The notes under the pieces are model-generated. The model was not told the DNA's origin. It ran no database searches and saw only the letters and a program-made list of their open reading frames with translations. The position numbers and the translations under genes were made by a program. 64,000 nt of DNA from SAR86 cluster bacterium AG-390-O18 (GTDB taxonomy: Bacteria; Pseudomonadota; Gammaproteobacteria; Magnimaribacterales; AG-339-G14), in NCBI GenBank assembly GCA_003279605.1, contig QCHF01000002.1, forward strand, positions 447,586 to 511,585, given 5' to 3'. Below are positions 1 through 9,181 of this stretch, in pieces. The stretch's first letter is position 1. Each line of letters begins with the position of its first letter.

Positions 1-306
1 CTAAGACTTAAAAGTGGCGAGGTCAGAAAGGTTTTGACTGAATGCAGGGCAACAATTGGAGAAGTCTCAAATCAAGAACATTCACTAAAATCATTCGGTA
101 AAGCTGGAGCTAAAAGATGGATTGGAGTGAGACCCACCGTTAGAGGAGTAGCAATGAATCCTATTGATCATCCTCATGGAGGTGGAGAAGGAAAGACTTC
201 AGGAGGAAGACATCCGGTCTCTCCATGGGGAGTTCCTACTAAGGGATACAGAACCAGAAGTAATAAAAGAACAGATTCATTAATTGTTAGAAGAAGGAAG
301 AAGTAA
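1..306 (+). CDS. rplB: 50S ribosomal protein L2, C-terminal part (cut by window start)
   Basis: The reading frame is open from the first base and gives the last 101 residues of L2, a 23S rRNA-binding protein at the peptidyl transferase centre. The segment carries the family's most conserved stretch, [21 protein letters not shown], including the histidine of the HPHGGGEG loop, and ends in the usual basic VRRRKK tail. The 5' part lies outside the window, so the start is not visible; a TTG at base 34 is internal and not a start. The stop shares one base with the rpsS start, as expected in the S10 operon. Confidence 0.98.
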   Translation, partial: LRLKSGEVRKVLTECRATIGEVSNQEHSLKSFGKAGAKRWIGVRPTVRGVAMNPIDHPHGGGEGKTSGGRHPVSPWGVPTKGYRTRSNKRTDSLIVRRRKK

Positions 307-578
307 TGGTTAGATCGTTAAAAAAAGGCCCGTTTGTAGATCATCATCTTGAAGAGAAAGTTCAAAAGGCAATTGAAGAGAAGAGCAAAAGACCAATAAA
401 AACTTGGTCAAGGAGATCAATGATTACACCTGAAATGGTGAACTTGACTATTGCAGTCCACAACGGTCGTGCTCATGTGCCAATTCTTATTAAAGAGGAC
501 ATGGTTGGGCATAAGTTAGGAGAATTTGTTCCTACAAGAACATTCAAAATACACTCGGGAGACAGACAAGCAGGTTAA
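306..578 (+). CDS. rpsS: 30S ribosomal protein S19
   Basis: S19 is a small head protein of the 30S subunit that pairs with S13. The 90 residues open with the family signature [15 protein letters not shown] and keep the [10 protein letters not shown] core and the C-terminal [13 protein letters not shown] block. The start ATG overlaps the rplB stop by one base (TAATG), and only two bases separate its stop from rplV, so it is translationally coupled within the S10 operon. Length is normal for the family (about 92 residues). Confidence 0.98.
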   Translation: MVRSLKKGPFVDHHLEEKVQKAIEEKSKRPIKTWSRRSMITPEMVNLTIAVHNGRAHVPILIKEDMVGHKLGEFVPTRTFKIHSGDRQAG

Positions 579-580
579 TT

Positions 581-922
581 ATGACTGAAGTAAAAGCAAA
601 GCTTAGCAGATTAACTGTTTCATCTTATAAAGTAAGGTTGGTAGCTGATCAAATTAGAGGTAAAAAGGTTGAAGAGGCCATAGATATATTATCTTTTAGC
701 AAAAAATCTTCTGCCTCAAACGTACTTAAGCTTTTAGAATCAGCCATTGCCAATGCCGAAAACAACAAAGGATTAGACATTGATGATCTTTTTGTTTCAG
801 AAATTAAAGTTGATGAATCTTTTATTTTAAAAAGAATCCAAGCAAGAGCTAGAGGAAGAGCAGACAGAATTCAAAAACGTAGTTGTCATGTCAACATAAC
901 TTTAGGGAGTGAGAAAAATTAA
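581..922 (+). CDS. rplV: 50S ribosomal protein L22
   Basis: L22 binds 23S rRNA and lines the peptide exit tunnel. The 113-residue product has the conserved [12 protein letters not shown] segment near residue 20 and the C-terminal hairpin ([16 protein letters not shown]), which reaches into the tunnel in known structures. It sits between rpsS and rpsC with a two-base gap before and none after, the standard S10 operon order. Confidence 0.98.
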   Translation: MTEVKAKLSRLTVSSYKVRLVADQIRGKKVEEAIDILSFSKKSSASNVLKLLESAIANAENNKGLDIDDLFVSEIKVDESFILKRIQARARGRADRIQKRSCHVNITLGSEKN

Positions 923-1573
923 ATGGGACAAAAAGTAAACCCAATAGGAATACGATTAGGAGTTTCGCGTAAGCATAATTCAACTTGGTATGCTGAAAAA
1001 GATAAGTATCAAGAACTTTTGCTTAATGATTTTGCTGTGAGAGAGTTCCTTAAAAAAGAACTTGATAATTCTTTTGTAAGCAAAATTGAAATTGAACGTC
1101 CTTCACAAAGTGGGAAAGTAACCATCCATACCTCAAGACCAGGAATGATCATTGGAAAAAAAGGTGAGGATATAGACCGTCTAAGGGATGAGCTTGCAAA
1201 GTTAATGGAAGTTCCAGTTAGTTTAAATATTCAAGAAATAAGAAAACCTGATTTGGATGCTCAATTGGTCGCTGCAAATATTGCAGTTCAACTTGAAAGA
1301 CGTGCAATGTTTAGAAGAGTCATAAAAAGAGCTGCACAAAATACTATGCGTCAAGGTGCTCAAGGAGTAAAAGTTAGAGTAGCAGGAAGATTGGGTGGTG
1401 CAGAAATTGCAAGAGCTGAATGGCATAAAGAAGGGCGAGTACCCCTTCATACTCTTAGAGCAGATATAGATTATGGTCTTGCAGAAGCAAAAACAACTTA
1501 TGGAATCATTGGGGTAAAAGTATGGATTTGTAGAGGTGAAATATCTACAAAACCTAAAAAAACTGATAATTAA
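923..1573 (+). CDS. rpsC: 30S ribosomal protein S3
   Basis: S3 forms part of the mRNA entry channel of the 30S subunit. The 216 residues begin [13 protein letters not shown] and carry a type II KH domain whose GxxG-like loop is visible as IGKKGEDI near residue 78, followed by the conserved C-terminal domain with [13 protein letters not shown]. The gene starts directly after the rplV stop. It is slightly shorter than the E. coli protein (233 residues), the difference being in the C-terminal tail. Confidence 0.98.
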   Translation: MGQKVNPIGIRLGVSRKHNSTWYAEKDKYQELLLNDFAVREFLKKELDNSFVSKIEIERPSQSGKVTIHTSRPGMIIGKKGEDIDRLRDELAKLMEVPVSLNIQEIRKPDLDAQLVAANIAVQLERRAMFRRVIKRAAQNTMRQGAQGVKVRVAGRLGGAEIARAEWHKEGRVPLHTLRADIDYGLAEAKTTYGIIGVKVWICRGEISTKPKKTDN

Positions 1574-1578
1574 AAATT

Positions 1579-1992
1579 ATGTTTCAACCAAAAAGAACAA
1601 AGTATAGAAAGCAAATGAAGGGCCGCAACAGAGGTCTTGCCCAGAAGGGCAATTCCCTAGATTTTGGTGCTTTTGGTCTAAAAGCTACGTCTAGAGGACA
1701 AATCACTTCAAGACAAATTGAGGCTGCTAGAAGAGCTATGACAAGACATGTCAAAAGGGGGGCAAAAATTTGGATAAGAATTTTTCCTGATAAACCAATT
1801 ACAAAAAAACCTCTTGAAGTCAGACAAGGTAAGGGTAAGGGAAATGTTGAGTATTGGGTTTGTCCGATTAAACCAGGAAGAATTCTTTATGAGATGGAAG
1901 GTGTTGATGAGTCAATTGCAAGAGAAGCTTTAACTTTAGCAGCTGCAAAATTACCTGTAGGAACAAAATTTGTTCAGAGGAGATCAGTTTAA
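1579..1992 (+). CDS. rplP: 50S ribosomal protein L16
   Basis: L16 helps organise the A site of the 50S subunit. The 137 residues match the family from end to end: N-terminal [19 protein letters not shown], the central [17 protein letters not shown], and the [18 protein letters not shown] loop near residues 75-95. The stop codon shares a base with the next start (TAATG), coupling it to rpmC. Confidence 0.98.
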   Translation: MFQPKRTKYRKQMKGRNRGLAQKGNSLDFGAFGLKATSRGQITSRQIEAARRAMTRHVKRGAKIWIRIFPDKPITKKPLEVRQGKGKGNVEYWVCPIKPGRILYEMEGVDESIAREALTLAAAKLPVGTKFVQRRSV

Positions 1993-2162
1993 TGGCTAAG
2001 AAAAAAGAAAACTTATCTGAAATTGAAAAACTCAATACAGAGTATTTAGATTTGAAATTAAAAAATAGTTCGGGCTCGCTTAAAGAGACTCACAAACTAT
2101 CGGAAATAAGAAAAGACATTGCAAGATTAAAAACTAAAGAAAGAATGGAAGTAGATAAATGA
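1992..2162 (+). CDS. rpmC: 50S ribosomal protein L29
   Basis: A 56-codon gene read directly from the sequence between rplP and rpsQ. L29 sits beside L23 at the tunnel exit. The product is a short two-helix, lysine-rich protein; the second helix (SEIRKDIARLKT) carries the family's hallmark pattern. Its start overlaps the rplP stop by one base and its stop overlaps rpsQ by four (ATGA). Position and length leave little doubt, although the N-terminal half is divergent. Confidence 0.95.
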   Translation: MAKKKENLSEIEKLNTEYLDLKLKNSSGSLKETHKLSEIRKDIARLKTKERMEVDK

Positions 2163-2422
2163 GCGAAGTAATTGAGAGAACTTTAGTTGGTTCCGTAGTG
2201 AGTATATCTGGAGATAAGTCTAGAGTCGCCCTTATTCAGAGAAGTGTCAAACATAAAACACTAGGAAAGATTATAAAGCGCTCTTCAAAAATTAGTTTTC
2301 ATGATGAAGAAAATTCTAGCAATTTAGGAGATAAGGTAAAAATTATGGAATGCAAACCTTACTCTAAATCTAAATCTTGGAAACTTGTTGAAGTTCTAAG
2401 AGTTTTTGAGGGAGTTGAATAA
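2159..2422 (+). CDS. rpsQ: 30S ribosomal protein S17
   Basis: S17 is a primary 16S rRNA-binding protein with an OB fold. The 87 residues contain the conserved [18 protein letters not shown] opening and the later [20 protein letters not shown] block typical of S17. The start ATG lies inside the rpmC stop region (ATGA overlap). It closes the S10 operon; rplN begins two bases after its stop, so the S10 and spc operons are fused without a visible intervening promoter. Confidence 0.97.
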   Translation: MSEVIERTLVGSVVSISGDKSRVALIQRSVKHKTLGKIIKRSSKISFHDEENSSNLGDKVKIMECKPYSKSKSWKLVEVLRVFEGVE

Positions 2423-2424
2423 AA

Positions 2425-2793
2425 ATGATTCAAACTCAAACCATTCTAGAAATTGCAGATAATAGTGGAGCAAGGAAAGTTATGTGCATAAAAGTTCTTG
2501 GCGGCTCGAAAAGAAGATACGCTCGAGTTGGGGACATTATCAAAGTTGCCATTAAGGAAGCTATTCCAACTGGAAGAGTGAAAAAAGGTCAGGTTGCTGA
2601 AGCAGTTGTAGTTAGAACTAAAAAAGATATAAAAAGAGAAGATGGCTCAAGCATAAGATTTGATGATAATGCAGCAGTTTTAGTTAACACTCAAAAACAA
2701 CCTATTGGAACTAGAATTTTTGGGCCTGTATCAAGAGAGCTTAGAAGCAAAGACTTCATGAGAATTATTTCTCTTGCTCCGGAGGTCATTTGA
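2425..2793 (+). CDS. rplN: 50S ribosomal protein L14
   Basis: First gene of the spc operon. L14 binds 23S rRNA and forms an inter-subunit bridge. The 122 residues start [27 protein letters not shown], the textbook L14 N-terminus, and end with the conserved [23 protein letters not shown]. Full family length. Confidence 0.98.
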   Translation: MIQTQTILEIADNSGARKVMCIKVLGGSKRRYARVGDIIKVAIKEAIPTGRVKKGQVAEAVVVRTKKDIKREDGSSIRFDDNAAVLVNTQKQPIGTRIFGPVSRELRSKDFMRIISLAPEVI

Positions 2794-2795
2794 TA

Positions 2796-3107
2796 ATGAA
2801 AAAACTCAGAACTGGAGATGAGGTTATTGTGATATCTGGAAAAGATACCGGAAAAACTGGAACTCTTTCTAAATTTATCTCAGAAACAAAATGCATTGTT
2901 TCTGGAGTTAAGATTGTTAAGAAACACCAGAAGCCTAATCCTCAACTTAATATTCAAGGAGGCATTCTTGAAAAAGAATCACCAATTCATGTTTCTAATT
3001 TAGCTATCTATAACAAGAAATCAAAAAAAGCAGACAAAATTAATTATGAAATTAAAAAAGACAAAAAAATAAGAGTATTTAAATCGGATGGAAAAGAAAT
3101 CAAATGA
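2796..3107 (+). CDS. rplX: 50S ribosomal protein L24
   Basis: L24 is an early assembly protein of the 50S subunit with a KOW motif, seen here as [20 protein letters not shown] near the start. I place the start at the ATG at 2796 (103 residues) rather than an in-frame TTG six bases earlier. A GGAGGT ribosome binding site at 2781-2786 is properly spaced for the ATG and too close for the TTG, and the resulting N-terminus ([10 protein letters not shown]) matches the family. The stop overlaps the rplE start (ATGA). Confidence 0.96.
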   Translation: MKKLRTGDEVIVISGKDTGKTGTLSKFISETKCIVSGVKIVKKHQKPNPQLNIQGGILEKESPIHVSNLAIYNKKSKKADKINYEIKKDKKIRVFKSDGKEIK

Positions 3108-3652
3108 GCACTTCAATTTTAAAAAAAACTTATCTTGAAAAGGCTGTTCCAAACTTAAAGGAATCTTTAGGTTTTAAGTCCAATATGGCAGTGCCTAAAA
3201 TTACTAAAGTAACTCTAAATATGGGTTTAGGACCTGATGCAGTAAACGACAGAAAAGTTATTGATACCGCAATAGAAGATCTTAGATTGATCTCTGGACA
3301 ACAGCCAGTTAAAACATTGGTCAGAAAGTCAGTGGCAAGTTTTAAAATTAGAGATGGATATCCTATAGGTTGCAAAGTAACTCTTAGAGGGGAAAGAATG
3401 TACGAATTTCTAGATAGGTTATTAAACATCGCTATCCCTAGAGAAAGAGATTTCAGAGGACTAAGTATCAAGTCTTTCGATGGACAAGGTAATTACACCA
3501 TGGGAATAAAAGAGCATATTATTTTCCCGGAAATTGATTACGATAAAGTCCAAAAAATTAGAGGTATGGATATAAGCATTACTACTTCTGCAAGAAATGA
3601 TGAAGAAGGCCTGTCCTTACTTAAAGAACTAAATTTTCCATTTGTAAGTTGA
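3104..3652 (+). CDS. rplE: 50S ribosomal protein L5
   Basis: L5 binds 5S rRNA and the central protuberance. The 182 residues include the conserved [14 protein letters not shown] block near residue 30, [22 protein letters not shown] in the middle, and [15 protein letters not shown] near the C-terminus. Length agrees with E. coli (179). The start overlaps rplX by four bases. That leaves no spacer for the S8 repressor site which in E. coli lies at the rplX-rplE junction. Confidence 0.98.
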   Translation: MSTSILKKTYLEKAVPNLKESLGFKSNMAVPKITKVTLNMGLGPDAVNDRKVIDTAIEDLRLISGQQPVKTLVRKSVASFKIRDGYPIGCKVTLRGERMYEFLDRLLNIAIPRERDFRGLSIKSFDGQGNYTMGIKEHIIFPEIDYDKVQKIRGMDISITTSARNDEEGLSLLKELNFPFVS

Positions 3653-3659
3653 GGTAAAA

Positions 3660-3965
3660 ATGGCAAAAAAATCAATGATAGCTAGAGAAATTAAGAGACA
3701 AAAAACGGTTGAAAGATTTGCCGCTAAAAGGGCAGAGTTGAAAAAGATAATTACCGATTCTCAATCTTCAGAAGAGGATAAGTTTGCTGCTAGAGAAAAA
3801 TTACAAAAACTTCCAAGAGATTCAAGTCCAATTCGTCTTCAAAGAAGATGTCAAATAACAGGAAGACCTCATGCTGTATATAGAAAATTTGGTCTTTCAA
3901 GAAATAAATTAAGAGAATTAGCTATGAGGGGAGATGTCCCAGGATTAGTGAAATCAAGCTGGTAA
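3660..3965 (+). CDS. rpsN: 30S ribosomal protein S14 (long, zinc-free type)
   Basis: S14 is a head protein of the 30S subunit. The 101-residue form is the long type without the four-cysteine zinc ribbon; only one cysteine is visible, in [13 protein letters not shown]. The C-terminal block [25 protein letters not shown] is nearly invariant in the family. It lies between rplE and rpsH as in other spc operons. Having only the zinc-free S14 here says nothing about a second copy elsewhere. Confidence 0.98.
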   Translation: MAKKSMIAREIKRQKTVERFAAKRAELKKIITDSQSSEEDKFAAREKLQKLPRDSSPIRLQRRCQITGRPHAVYRKFGLSRNKLRELAMRGDVPGLVKSSW

Positions 3966-3970
3966 GAATT

Positions 3971-4366
3971 ATGAGTATGCAAGATCCAATTTCAGATATG
4001 ATTGCAAGAGTTAAAAACGCTCAGTCTAGAGGCCATAAAGAAGTTTTTCTTAACTCCTCTAAAATTAAGTTTGGCATATGTAAAGTCTTAGAATCAGAAG
4101 GTTACATTAAAAAAGTTGAGCTAATTGGAGACCAACCCAAGCAGGATATTAAAATTACTCTTAAATATTTCGAAGATTCACCTGTTATTAAAGAATTTGA
4201 TAGAGCAAGTAAACCAGGTCTTCGAAAATACTTTTCCTTTGATCAAATTCCTCCCGTTAAAGGAGGTTTAGGCACAGCTATTATGACTACCAGCAAAGGA
4301 ATAATCACAAGCGAACAAGCTAAAAAAGAAAAAGTGGGCGGCGAACTAATCTGTACAGTATTTTAA
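3971..4366 (+). CDS. rpsH: 30S ribosomal protein S8
   Basis: S8 binds the central domain of 16S rRNA and in E. coli also represses the spc operon. The 131 residues begin MSMQDPISDMIARVKNAQ and end with the conserved GIITSEQAKKEKVGGELICTVF. One base separates its stop from rplF. Confidence 0.98.
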   Translation: MSMQDPISDMIARVKNAQSRGHKEVFLNSSKIKFGICKVLESEGYIKKVELIGDQPKQDIKITLKYFEDSPVIKEFDRASKPGLRKYFSFDQIPPVKGGLGTAIMTTSKGIITSEQAKKEKVGGELICTVF

Positions 4367-4367
4367 A

Positions 4368-4907
4368 ATGGCAAGAAATATAAATAGAAAATTACCCCTT
4401 TCTGATGGTGCAACAGCATCATTAGCTGAAGATATATTATCTATTTCTGGAGCAAAGGGAGAGTTATCTCTTAATGTGCATGATACTGTGAAAGTATCTT
4501 TAGAAGAGGATTCGATCCTATTCAATCCAAAGGACTTGGATGATAAAAATTCTATTTCAATGACTAGCACTATGAGGTCTCTTACTTTAAATATGATAGA
4601 AGGAGTTACTAAAGGTTTTCAGAAAAAACTTGAAATTAATGGCGTTGGTTACAGGGTAAAAATATCAGGAGCAAATCTTGAACTCTCACTTGGCTACTCA
4701 CATCCAATTAACTACAAACTCCCTGACGGGGTTACTGCTGAAGCTCCTACCAACACTGAATTAGTTTTGACATCAACTAACAAACAACTACTAGGTGATA
4801 CAGCATCAGAGATAAGGGCCTTTAGACCTCCAGAACCATATAAAGGAAAAGGAGTTAAATATTCCGATGAACACATAAAAAGAAAAGAATCTAAGAAAAC
4901 CGCCTAA
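4368..4907 (+). CDS. rplF: 50S ribosomal protein L6
   Basis: L6 sits near the factor-binding site of the 50S subunit. The 179 residues show two tandem L6 folds. The second holds the diagnostic block [20 protein letters not shown] near residues 150-170, and the middle has [15 protein letters not shown]. Length equals the E. coli protein to within a few residues. One base separates its stop from rplR. Confidence 0.98.
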   Translation: MARNINRKLPLSDGATASLAEDILSISGAKGELSLNVHDTVKVSLEEDSILFNPKDLDDKNSISMTSTMRSLTLNMIEGVTKGFQKKLEINGVGYRVKISGANLELSLGYSHPINYKLPDGVTAEAPTNTELVLTSTNKQLLGDTASEIRAFRPPEPYKGKGVKYSDEHIKRKESKKTA

Positions 4908-4908
4908 G

Positions 4909-5256
4909 ATGAAAAAGATTGAAGCAAGAAATAGAAGAGCAAGAAAACTAAGAAGTTTATCTGAAGGGCTCAAAGTAAATAGGTTAGCTATATTTAGATC
5001 TGCAAAGCACATATATGCTCAAGTTTTTTCAGTTGATGGAAAGCAAATACTTGCACAAGCTTCCTCTCTAGATAAAGAGTTAAAAGCTACCAATGGAGGA
5101 AACATAGAAGCAGCTGAGAAAGTTGGAGAATTAGTTGCAAAAAGGGCAATTGAACAAGGAATAAAGAAGGTTACTTTTGATAGATCTGGTTACAAATATC
5201 ACGGAAGAGTGAAGTCTCTTGCTGATGGTGCCAGATCTCAGGGGTTAGAATTTTAG
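4909..5256 (+). CDS. rplR: 50S ribosomal protein L18
   Basis: L18 carries 5S rRNA into the large subunit together with L5. The 115 residues have the basic N-terminus (RNRRARKLR), the [16 protein letters not shown] strand region and the C-terminal block [20 protein letters not shown], all characteristic. It is followed by rpsE after eight bases. Confidence 0.98.
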   Translation: MKKIEARNRRARKLRSLSEGLKVNRLAIFRSAKHIYAQVFSVDGKQILAQASSLDKELKATNGGNIEAAEKVGELVAKRAIEQGIKKVTFDRSGYKYHGRVKSLADGARSQGLEF

Positions 5257-5264
5257 AGAAGAAT

Positions 5265-5747
5265 ATGGAAGAAAATTTTGAACAAACTACAGAAGTTTTA
5301 GAAGAAAAACTAGTAGGTGTGAATAGAGTTGCCAAAGTTGTTAAAGGTGGAAGACTTTTCGGTTTTACTGCTTTAACCGTAGTTGGAGATGGAAAAGGAA
5401 AAGTTGGATTTGGTAGAGGGAAAGCAAGAGAAGTGCCTATAGCAATCCAAAAGGCATTAGAGAGTGCCAGAAGAAATATGGTTAACGTTGATTTAAATGG
5501 ATCAACTATCCATTACGCAGTTAAAGCCAAACATGGTTCGGCAACAGTATACATGCAGCCTGCTTCCCCCGGGACAGGAATTATTGCTGGAGGAGCAATG
5601 CGAGCAGTTTTAGAGCTTGCTGGTGTAAAAGATGTATTAGCTAAATCATATGGCTCCACAAATCAAATTAATGTTGTAAGAGCTACATTCAAAGGTTTGT
5701 CTGAAATAGAATCTCCAGAAAAAGTAGCATTAAGAAGATCAAAATAA
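5265..5747 (+). CDS. rpsE: 30S ribosomal protein S5
   Basis: S5 contributes to decoding fidelity and the mRNA entry channel. The N-terminal double-stranded-RNA-binding-like domain is clear ([24 protein letters not shown], then [16 protein letters not shown]). The second domain carries [22 protein letters not shown]. The 160-residue length is normal. The start ATG at 5265 lies eight bases after the rplR stop with an AGAGAAGA stretch upstream. Confidence 0.98.
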   Translation: MEENFEQTTEVLEEKLVGVNRVAKVVKGGRLFGFTALTVVGDGKGKVGFGRGKAREVPIAIQKALESARRNMVNVDLNGSTIHYAVKAKHGSATVYMQPASPGTGIIAGGAMRAVLELAGVKDVLAKSYGSTNQINVVRATFKGLSEIESPEKVALRRSK

Positions 5748-5749
5748 AA

Positions 5750-5938
5750 ATGGCTGAAGAAAAAACAATCTCTGTGAAACAAATTAAAAGCGTTACTGGT
5801 TCTAAAAGCAATCAAAGACTTTCATTGAAGGGATTGGGCTTAAAAAAAATCAATCATGTTGTGCAAGTTAAAAGCACAAAAGAAAATCTTGGAATGATAA
5901 ATAAATGTAGGCATTTAATAGAGGTAATCGAAGAATAA
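5750..5938 (+). CDS. rpmD: 50S ribosomal protein L30
   Basis: A small single-domain 50S protein of 62 residues. The family pattern VKQIKSVTGSKSNQRLSLKGLGLKKINHVV is visible. It begins two bases after rpsE and its stop overlaps the rplO start by one base (TAATG), as expected inside the spc operon. Confidence 0.96.
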   Translation: MAEEKTISVKQIKSVTGSKSNQRLSLKGLGLKKINHVVQVKSTKENLGMINKCRHLIEVIEE

Positions 5939-6366
5939 TGAAACTTAATGAATTAAATCCTAATTTAAAAAACAAACCTACGAAAAGAGTCGGTCGAGGA
6001 GCAGGATCTGGCTTGGGTAAAACTTCTGGAAAAGGCCATAAAGGACAGAAAGCAAGATCCGGCGGAAAAGTTCGTCCTGGATTTGAAGGTGGACAGATGC
6101 CAATTCAACAAAGATTACCTAAATTTGGTTTTACTTCTAGATCATTAAAATATAAAACACATATCAAACTTGGAGATTTAAATAATTTATCTGAAGAGAT
6201 TATTGACCTAGATGTTTTAAAAGCAAATAAACTAATTTCAAGAATTACAAAAGAAGTTAAGGTAATTAATTCCGGTGAGTTGAAAAAAGCCATCAAAATA
6301 AAAGGTCTTAAAATTTCAAAAACTGCTTCTGAGGAAGTTAAAAAATCTGGAGGCGAGGTAAGTTAA
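5938..6366 (+). CDS. rplO: 50S ribosomal protein L15
   Basis: L15 is a late assembly protein of the 50S subunit. The glycine-rich N-terminal extension is intact (RVGRGAGSGLGKTSGKGHKGQ, then FEGGQMPIQQRLPKFGF), followed by the globular L15 domain. At 142 residues it matches the family. Its stop shares a base with the secY start, coupling the ribosomal genes to the translocon gene. Confidence 0.98.
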   Translation: MKLNELNPNLKNKPTKRVGRGAGSGLGKTSGKGHKGQKARSGGKVRPGFEGGQMPIQQRLPKFGFTSRSLKYKTHIKLGDLNNLSEEIIDLDVLKANKLISRITKEVKVINSGELKKAIKIKGLKISKTASEEVKKSGGEVS

Positions 6367-7670
6367 TGGCAGCTATTAATCCTAAGTCATCTGGTCTTTC
6401 AGAACTATGGTCTAGATTAAGATTCGTTTTACTAGCACTTATCATTTATAGGATTGGTACTCATATACCTGTTCCGGGAATAGACCCTGTAAAAATCTCA
6501 TCATTATTTGATCAAAATCAAGGTACCTTACTAGGCTTATTCAATATGTTTTCTGGAGGAGCTTTGGAAAGAATGAGCATCATGGCTTTAAATGTTGTTC
6601 CTTACATAACTGCGGCTATCGTGATGAATCTTTTAGAAGCAACTACTCCAAGTTTAAAGAAAATGTTCAGACAAGAAGGAGAACAAGGAAGAAGGAAAAG
6701 AACTCACTATGTGCGTTTAGGAACTTTGCTTCTAGCAATATTTCAATCTATGGGTTTTGCTATAGCTCTTTCCTCACAAGGAATGGCAATAGACCCCGGC
6801 ACGATGTTCATTTTTACTGCTGTGGTTTCTTTCGTTACAGGCACAATGTTTTTAGTCTGGCTTGGAGAACAAGTAAATGAAAGAGGAATTGGAAATGGTA
6901 TTTCGCTAATTATTTTTGCAAGTATCGTATCTGGTTTGCCAAGTGCAATTGGACAATCCTTTGAGGGAGCGAGACAAGGAGAAATAAGCCTTATCTTGCT
7001 TCTTACAGTTGCCTTTATGGCAATAATAGCCATTTCTTTCATAGTTTGGGTAGAAAGAGCACAAAGAAGAGTAACTGTAAATTATGCTAGAAGAAATCCT
7101 AACCAAATGGCTATGGGACAAGCTTCACATGTACCATTGAAAGTAAATATGTCAGGGGTGATTCCTGCTATTTTCGCCAGCAGTATAGTTCTTTTTCCAG
7201 CGTCAATCAGCTCTTGGTTTGGACAAAGCGAAGGGATGGAATGGCTACAAGAAGTATCTCTGGCATTAAGCCCTGGACAACCTTTATACGTGGTTGTTTT
7301 TTCTATTTTGATTGCTTATTTTTGCTTTTTTTACACTGCAATACAGTTCCCAGCAAAAGATATTTCAGATAATTTGAAAAGATCTGGCGGGTTCCTTCCT
7401 GGAATAAGACCCGGTGGTCATACTGAAGAATATATTGATAATGTTATGTCTAGACTGACAGTCTGGGGATCCATATACATGATTATGATTTGTTTGTTGC
7501 CTCAATTTCTAATTGTTTCCGCGAATGTTCCTTTTTATCTTGGAGGAACTTCACTTTTAATTGCAGTAGTAGTGGTAATGGACTTCATGGCTCAGGTACA
7601 ATCACACCTTTTATCGAGTCAGTATCAGTCTTTGATGAAGAAAGCTAATTTAAAAGGGTTTAAAAGATAA
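6366..7670 (+). CDS. secY: Preprotein translocase subunit SecY
   Basis: SecY is the channel of the SecYEG translocon in the inner membrane. The 434 residues contain about ten hydrophobic segments. The plug region is [22 protein letters not shown] near residues 60-80, and the cytoplasmic loop blocks [12 protein letters not shown] and [11 protein letters not shown] are conserved. Length is close to E. coli (443). It ends the long r-protein run before rpmJ, the standard spc operon position. Confidence 0.98.
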   Translation: MAAINPKSSGLSELWSRLRFVLLALIIYRIGTHIPVPGIDPVKISSLFDQNQGTLLGLFNMFSGGALERMSIMALNVVPYITAAIVMNLLEATTPSLKKMFRQEGEQGRRKRTHYVRLGTLLLAIFQSMGFAIALSSQGMAIDPGTMFIFTAVVSFVTGTMFLVWLGEQVNERGIGNGISLIIFASIVSGLPSAIGQSFEGARQGEISLILLLTVAFMAIIAISFIVWVERAQRRVTVNYARRNPNQMAMGQASHVPLKVNMSGVIPAIFASSIVLFPASISSWFGQSEGMEWLQEVSLALSPGQPLYVVVFSILIAYFCFFYTAIQFPAKDISDNLKRSGGFLPGIRPGGHTEEYIDNVMSRLTVWGSIYMIMICLLPQFLIVSANVPFYLGGTSLLIAVVVVMDFMAQVQSHLLSSQYQSLMKKANLKGFKR

Positions 7671-7671
7671 A

Positions 7672-7788
7672 ATGAAAGTAAGAGCATCAGTAAAAAAAAT
7701 ATGCAAAGATTGCAAACTTGTTAAGAGAAGAGGCACAGTTTATGTAATCTGCAAAACTGATCAAAAACATAAACAGAGGCAAGGATAA
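7672..7788 (+). CDS. rpmJ: 50S ribosomal protein L36 (zinc-binding type)
   Basis: A 38-codon gene read directly from the sequence, starting [15 protein letters not shown] and ending KHKQRQG, almost identical in plan to E. coli L36. The zinc ligands are present as C11, C14, C27 and H33, so this is the zinc-containing (C+) form. It starts one base after the secY stop, and its own stop overlaps the rpsM start by one base. Confidence 0.97.
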   Translation: MKVRASVKKICKDCKLVKRRGTVYVICKTDQKHKQRQG

Positions 7789-8144
7789 TGGCAAGGGTAG
7801 CAGGAGTAAACATACCTGATAAAAAGCAGGCTTGGATATCACTAACACATATTTTTGGAATAGGCAGAACAACTGCTCTTAAAATTTGTGAAACTACAGG
7901 AATTAAGTTTGATACAAAAATTTCTTCATTAAATGATCAAGAATTAGAAAAGTTAAGAAAAGAAGTAGGTAATTTTATCGTAGAAGGAGACTTAAGAAGA
8001 GAGGTAAGTACCAATATCAAAAGATTAATGGATCTTGGCACTCTAAGAGGTATCAGGCATAGAAAAAGACTACCTGTAAGAGGTCAAAGAACAAAGACAA
8101 ACGCTAGGACTAGAAAGGGGCCTAGAAAACCAATTAGAAGATAA
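7788..8144 (+). CDS. rpsM: 30S ribosomal protein S13
   Basis: S13 bridges the 30S head to the 50S subunit and contacts the P-site tRNA through its tail. The 118 residues start [26 protein letters not shown] and end with the basic [17 protein letters not shown] tail. It opens the alpha operon, but its ATG overlaps the rpmJ stop, so the separate leader that carries the S4 pseudoknot operator in E. coli has no room here. Confidence 0.98.
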   Translation: MARVAGVNIPDKKQAWISLTHIFGIGRTTALKICETTGIKFDTKISSLNDQELEKLRKEVGNFIVEGDLRREVSTNIKRLMDLGTLRGIRHRKRLPVRGQRTKTNARTRKGPRKPIRR

Positions 8145-8146
8145 TA

Positions 8147-8536
8147 ATGGCAAAAGAAAAAGGAAAGAAAACAAAAAACGCTAAGTCTATTGCAAGTGAG
8201 GGTATAGCTCATATTCTTGCAACTTTTAATAACACGATTATTAATATTACTGACAAAAAAGGGAATACTATTTCTTGGTCAAGTTCTGGAGCAAATGGAT
8301 TTAAAGGATCAAGAAAAAGTACTCCTTTTGCTGCTCAAATAGCCGCAACTAAAGCTGGAGAGCAAGCTATGAATTTAGGTCTTTCAGAAGTAGAAGTGGA
8401 AGTTTCTGGTCCTGGGTCAGGTAGAGAGTCAGCGGTAAGAGCTTTAAACGGTTGTGGTTTAAAAATTACGAAAATTTCAGATGTCACACCAATTCCTCAT
8501 AATGGTTGTAGACCGCCTAAAAAGAGAAGAGTGTAA
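8147..8536 (+). CDS. rpsK: 30S ribosomal protein S11
   Basis: S11 lies on the platform of the 30S subunit near the E site. The 129 residues carry [18 protein letters not shown], the [16 protein letters not shown] helix and the C-terminal [19 protein letters not shown] tail, all diagnostic. It follows rpsM after two bases and precedes rpsD by two bases. Confidence 0.98.
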   Translation: MAKEKGKKTKNAKSIASEGIAHILATFNNTIINITDKKGNTISWSSSGANGFKGSRKSTPFAAQIAATKAGEQAMNLGLSEVEVEVSGPGSGRESAVRALNGCGLKITKISDVTPIPHNGCRPPKKRRV

Positions 8537-8538
8537 TT

Positions 8539-9159
8539 ATGGCAAGATATAGAGGACCAAAAATTAAGCTTTCTAGAAGAGAAGGCACTGATCTCCAACT
8601 TAAAAGCGGATACAGATCTTATGAATCTAAGGCTAGGTCAGAAAATCCTCCCGGCGTTCATGGATTAAGAAGAAGTAGGCTTTCTGATTACGGAATGCAA
8701 TTAAGAGAAAAGCAGAAAGTAAAAAGAATGTATGGCGTCCTAGAAAAACAGTTTAGAAATTATTATAAAAGAGCAGCTCGTCAAAAGGGTGAGACAGGCA
8801 CTAATCTATTACTTTTTTTGGAAGCAAGACTTGATAATGTACTGTATAGACTTGGTTTTGCATCAACTAGAGCAGAGGCAAGACAACTTGTTAGCCACAA
8901 ATCTGTTCTAGTAAATGGGAAAATAGTAAATATTCCTTCTTATCAGGTTGCTGAAGGTGATGAGATCTCTATAGCAGAAAAATCACAGTCGCAAAAAAGA
9001 ATTACACAGGCTTTATCTTTAAGCGAACAAAGAGAAGAATGTGAATGGGTATCAGTAGATAAATCTAAATTTACAGGTACTTTTAAAAATTTACCTACAA
9101 GAGAGTTGCTAAGTAGTGAAATAAATGAAAACTACATAGTAGAGCTTTATTCAAGGTAA
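8539..9159 (+). CDS. rpsD: 30S ribosomal protein S4
   Basis: S4 is a primary 16S rRNA-binding protein and, in E. coli, the repressor of the alpha operon. The 206 residues start [16 protein letters not shown] and carry an S4 RNA-binding domain around residues 95-155, visible as [25 protein letters not shown]. It is the same length as E. coli S4. The N-terminal zinc ligands found in some S4 proteins are absent, as in E. coli. Confidence 0.98.
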   Translation: MARYRGPKIKLSRREGTDLQLKSGYRSYESKARSENPPGVHGLRRSRLSDYGMQLREKQKVKRMYGVLEKQFRNYYKRAARQKGETGTNLLLFLEARLDNVLYRLGFASTRAEARQLVSHKSVLVNGKIVNIPSYQVAEGDEISIAEKSQSQKRITQALSLSEQREECEWVSVDKSKFTGTFKNLPTRELLSSEINENYIVELYSR

Positions 9160-9181
9160 AAAATCTAAATTTGAGGATCAT

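Noticed and set aside
2790-2795. TTG as the rplX start
   Set aside because: The GGAGGT site is only three bases away from it but well spaced for the ATG at 2796, and the family N-terminus fits the ATG.
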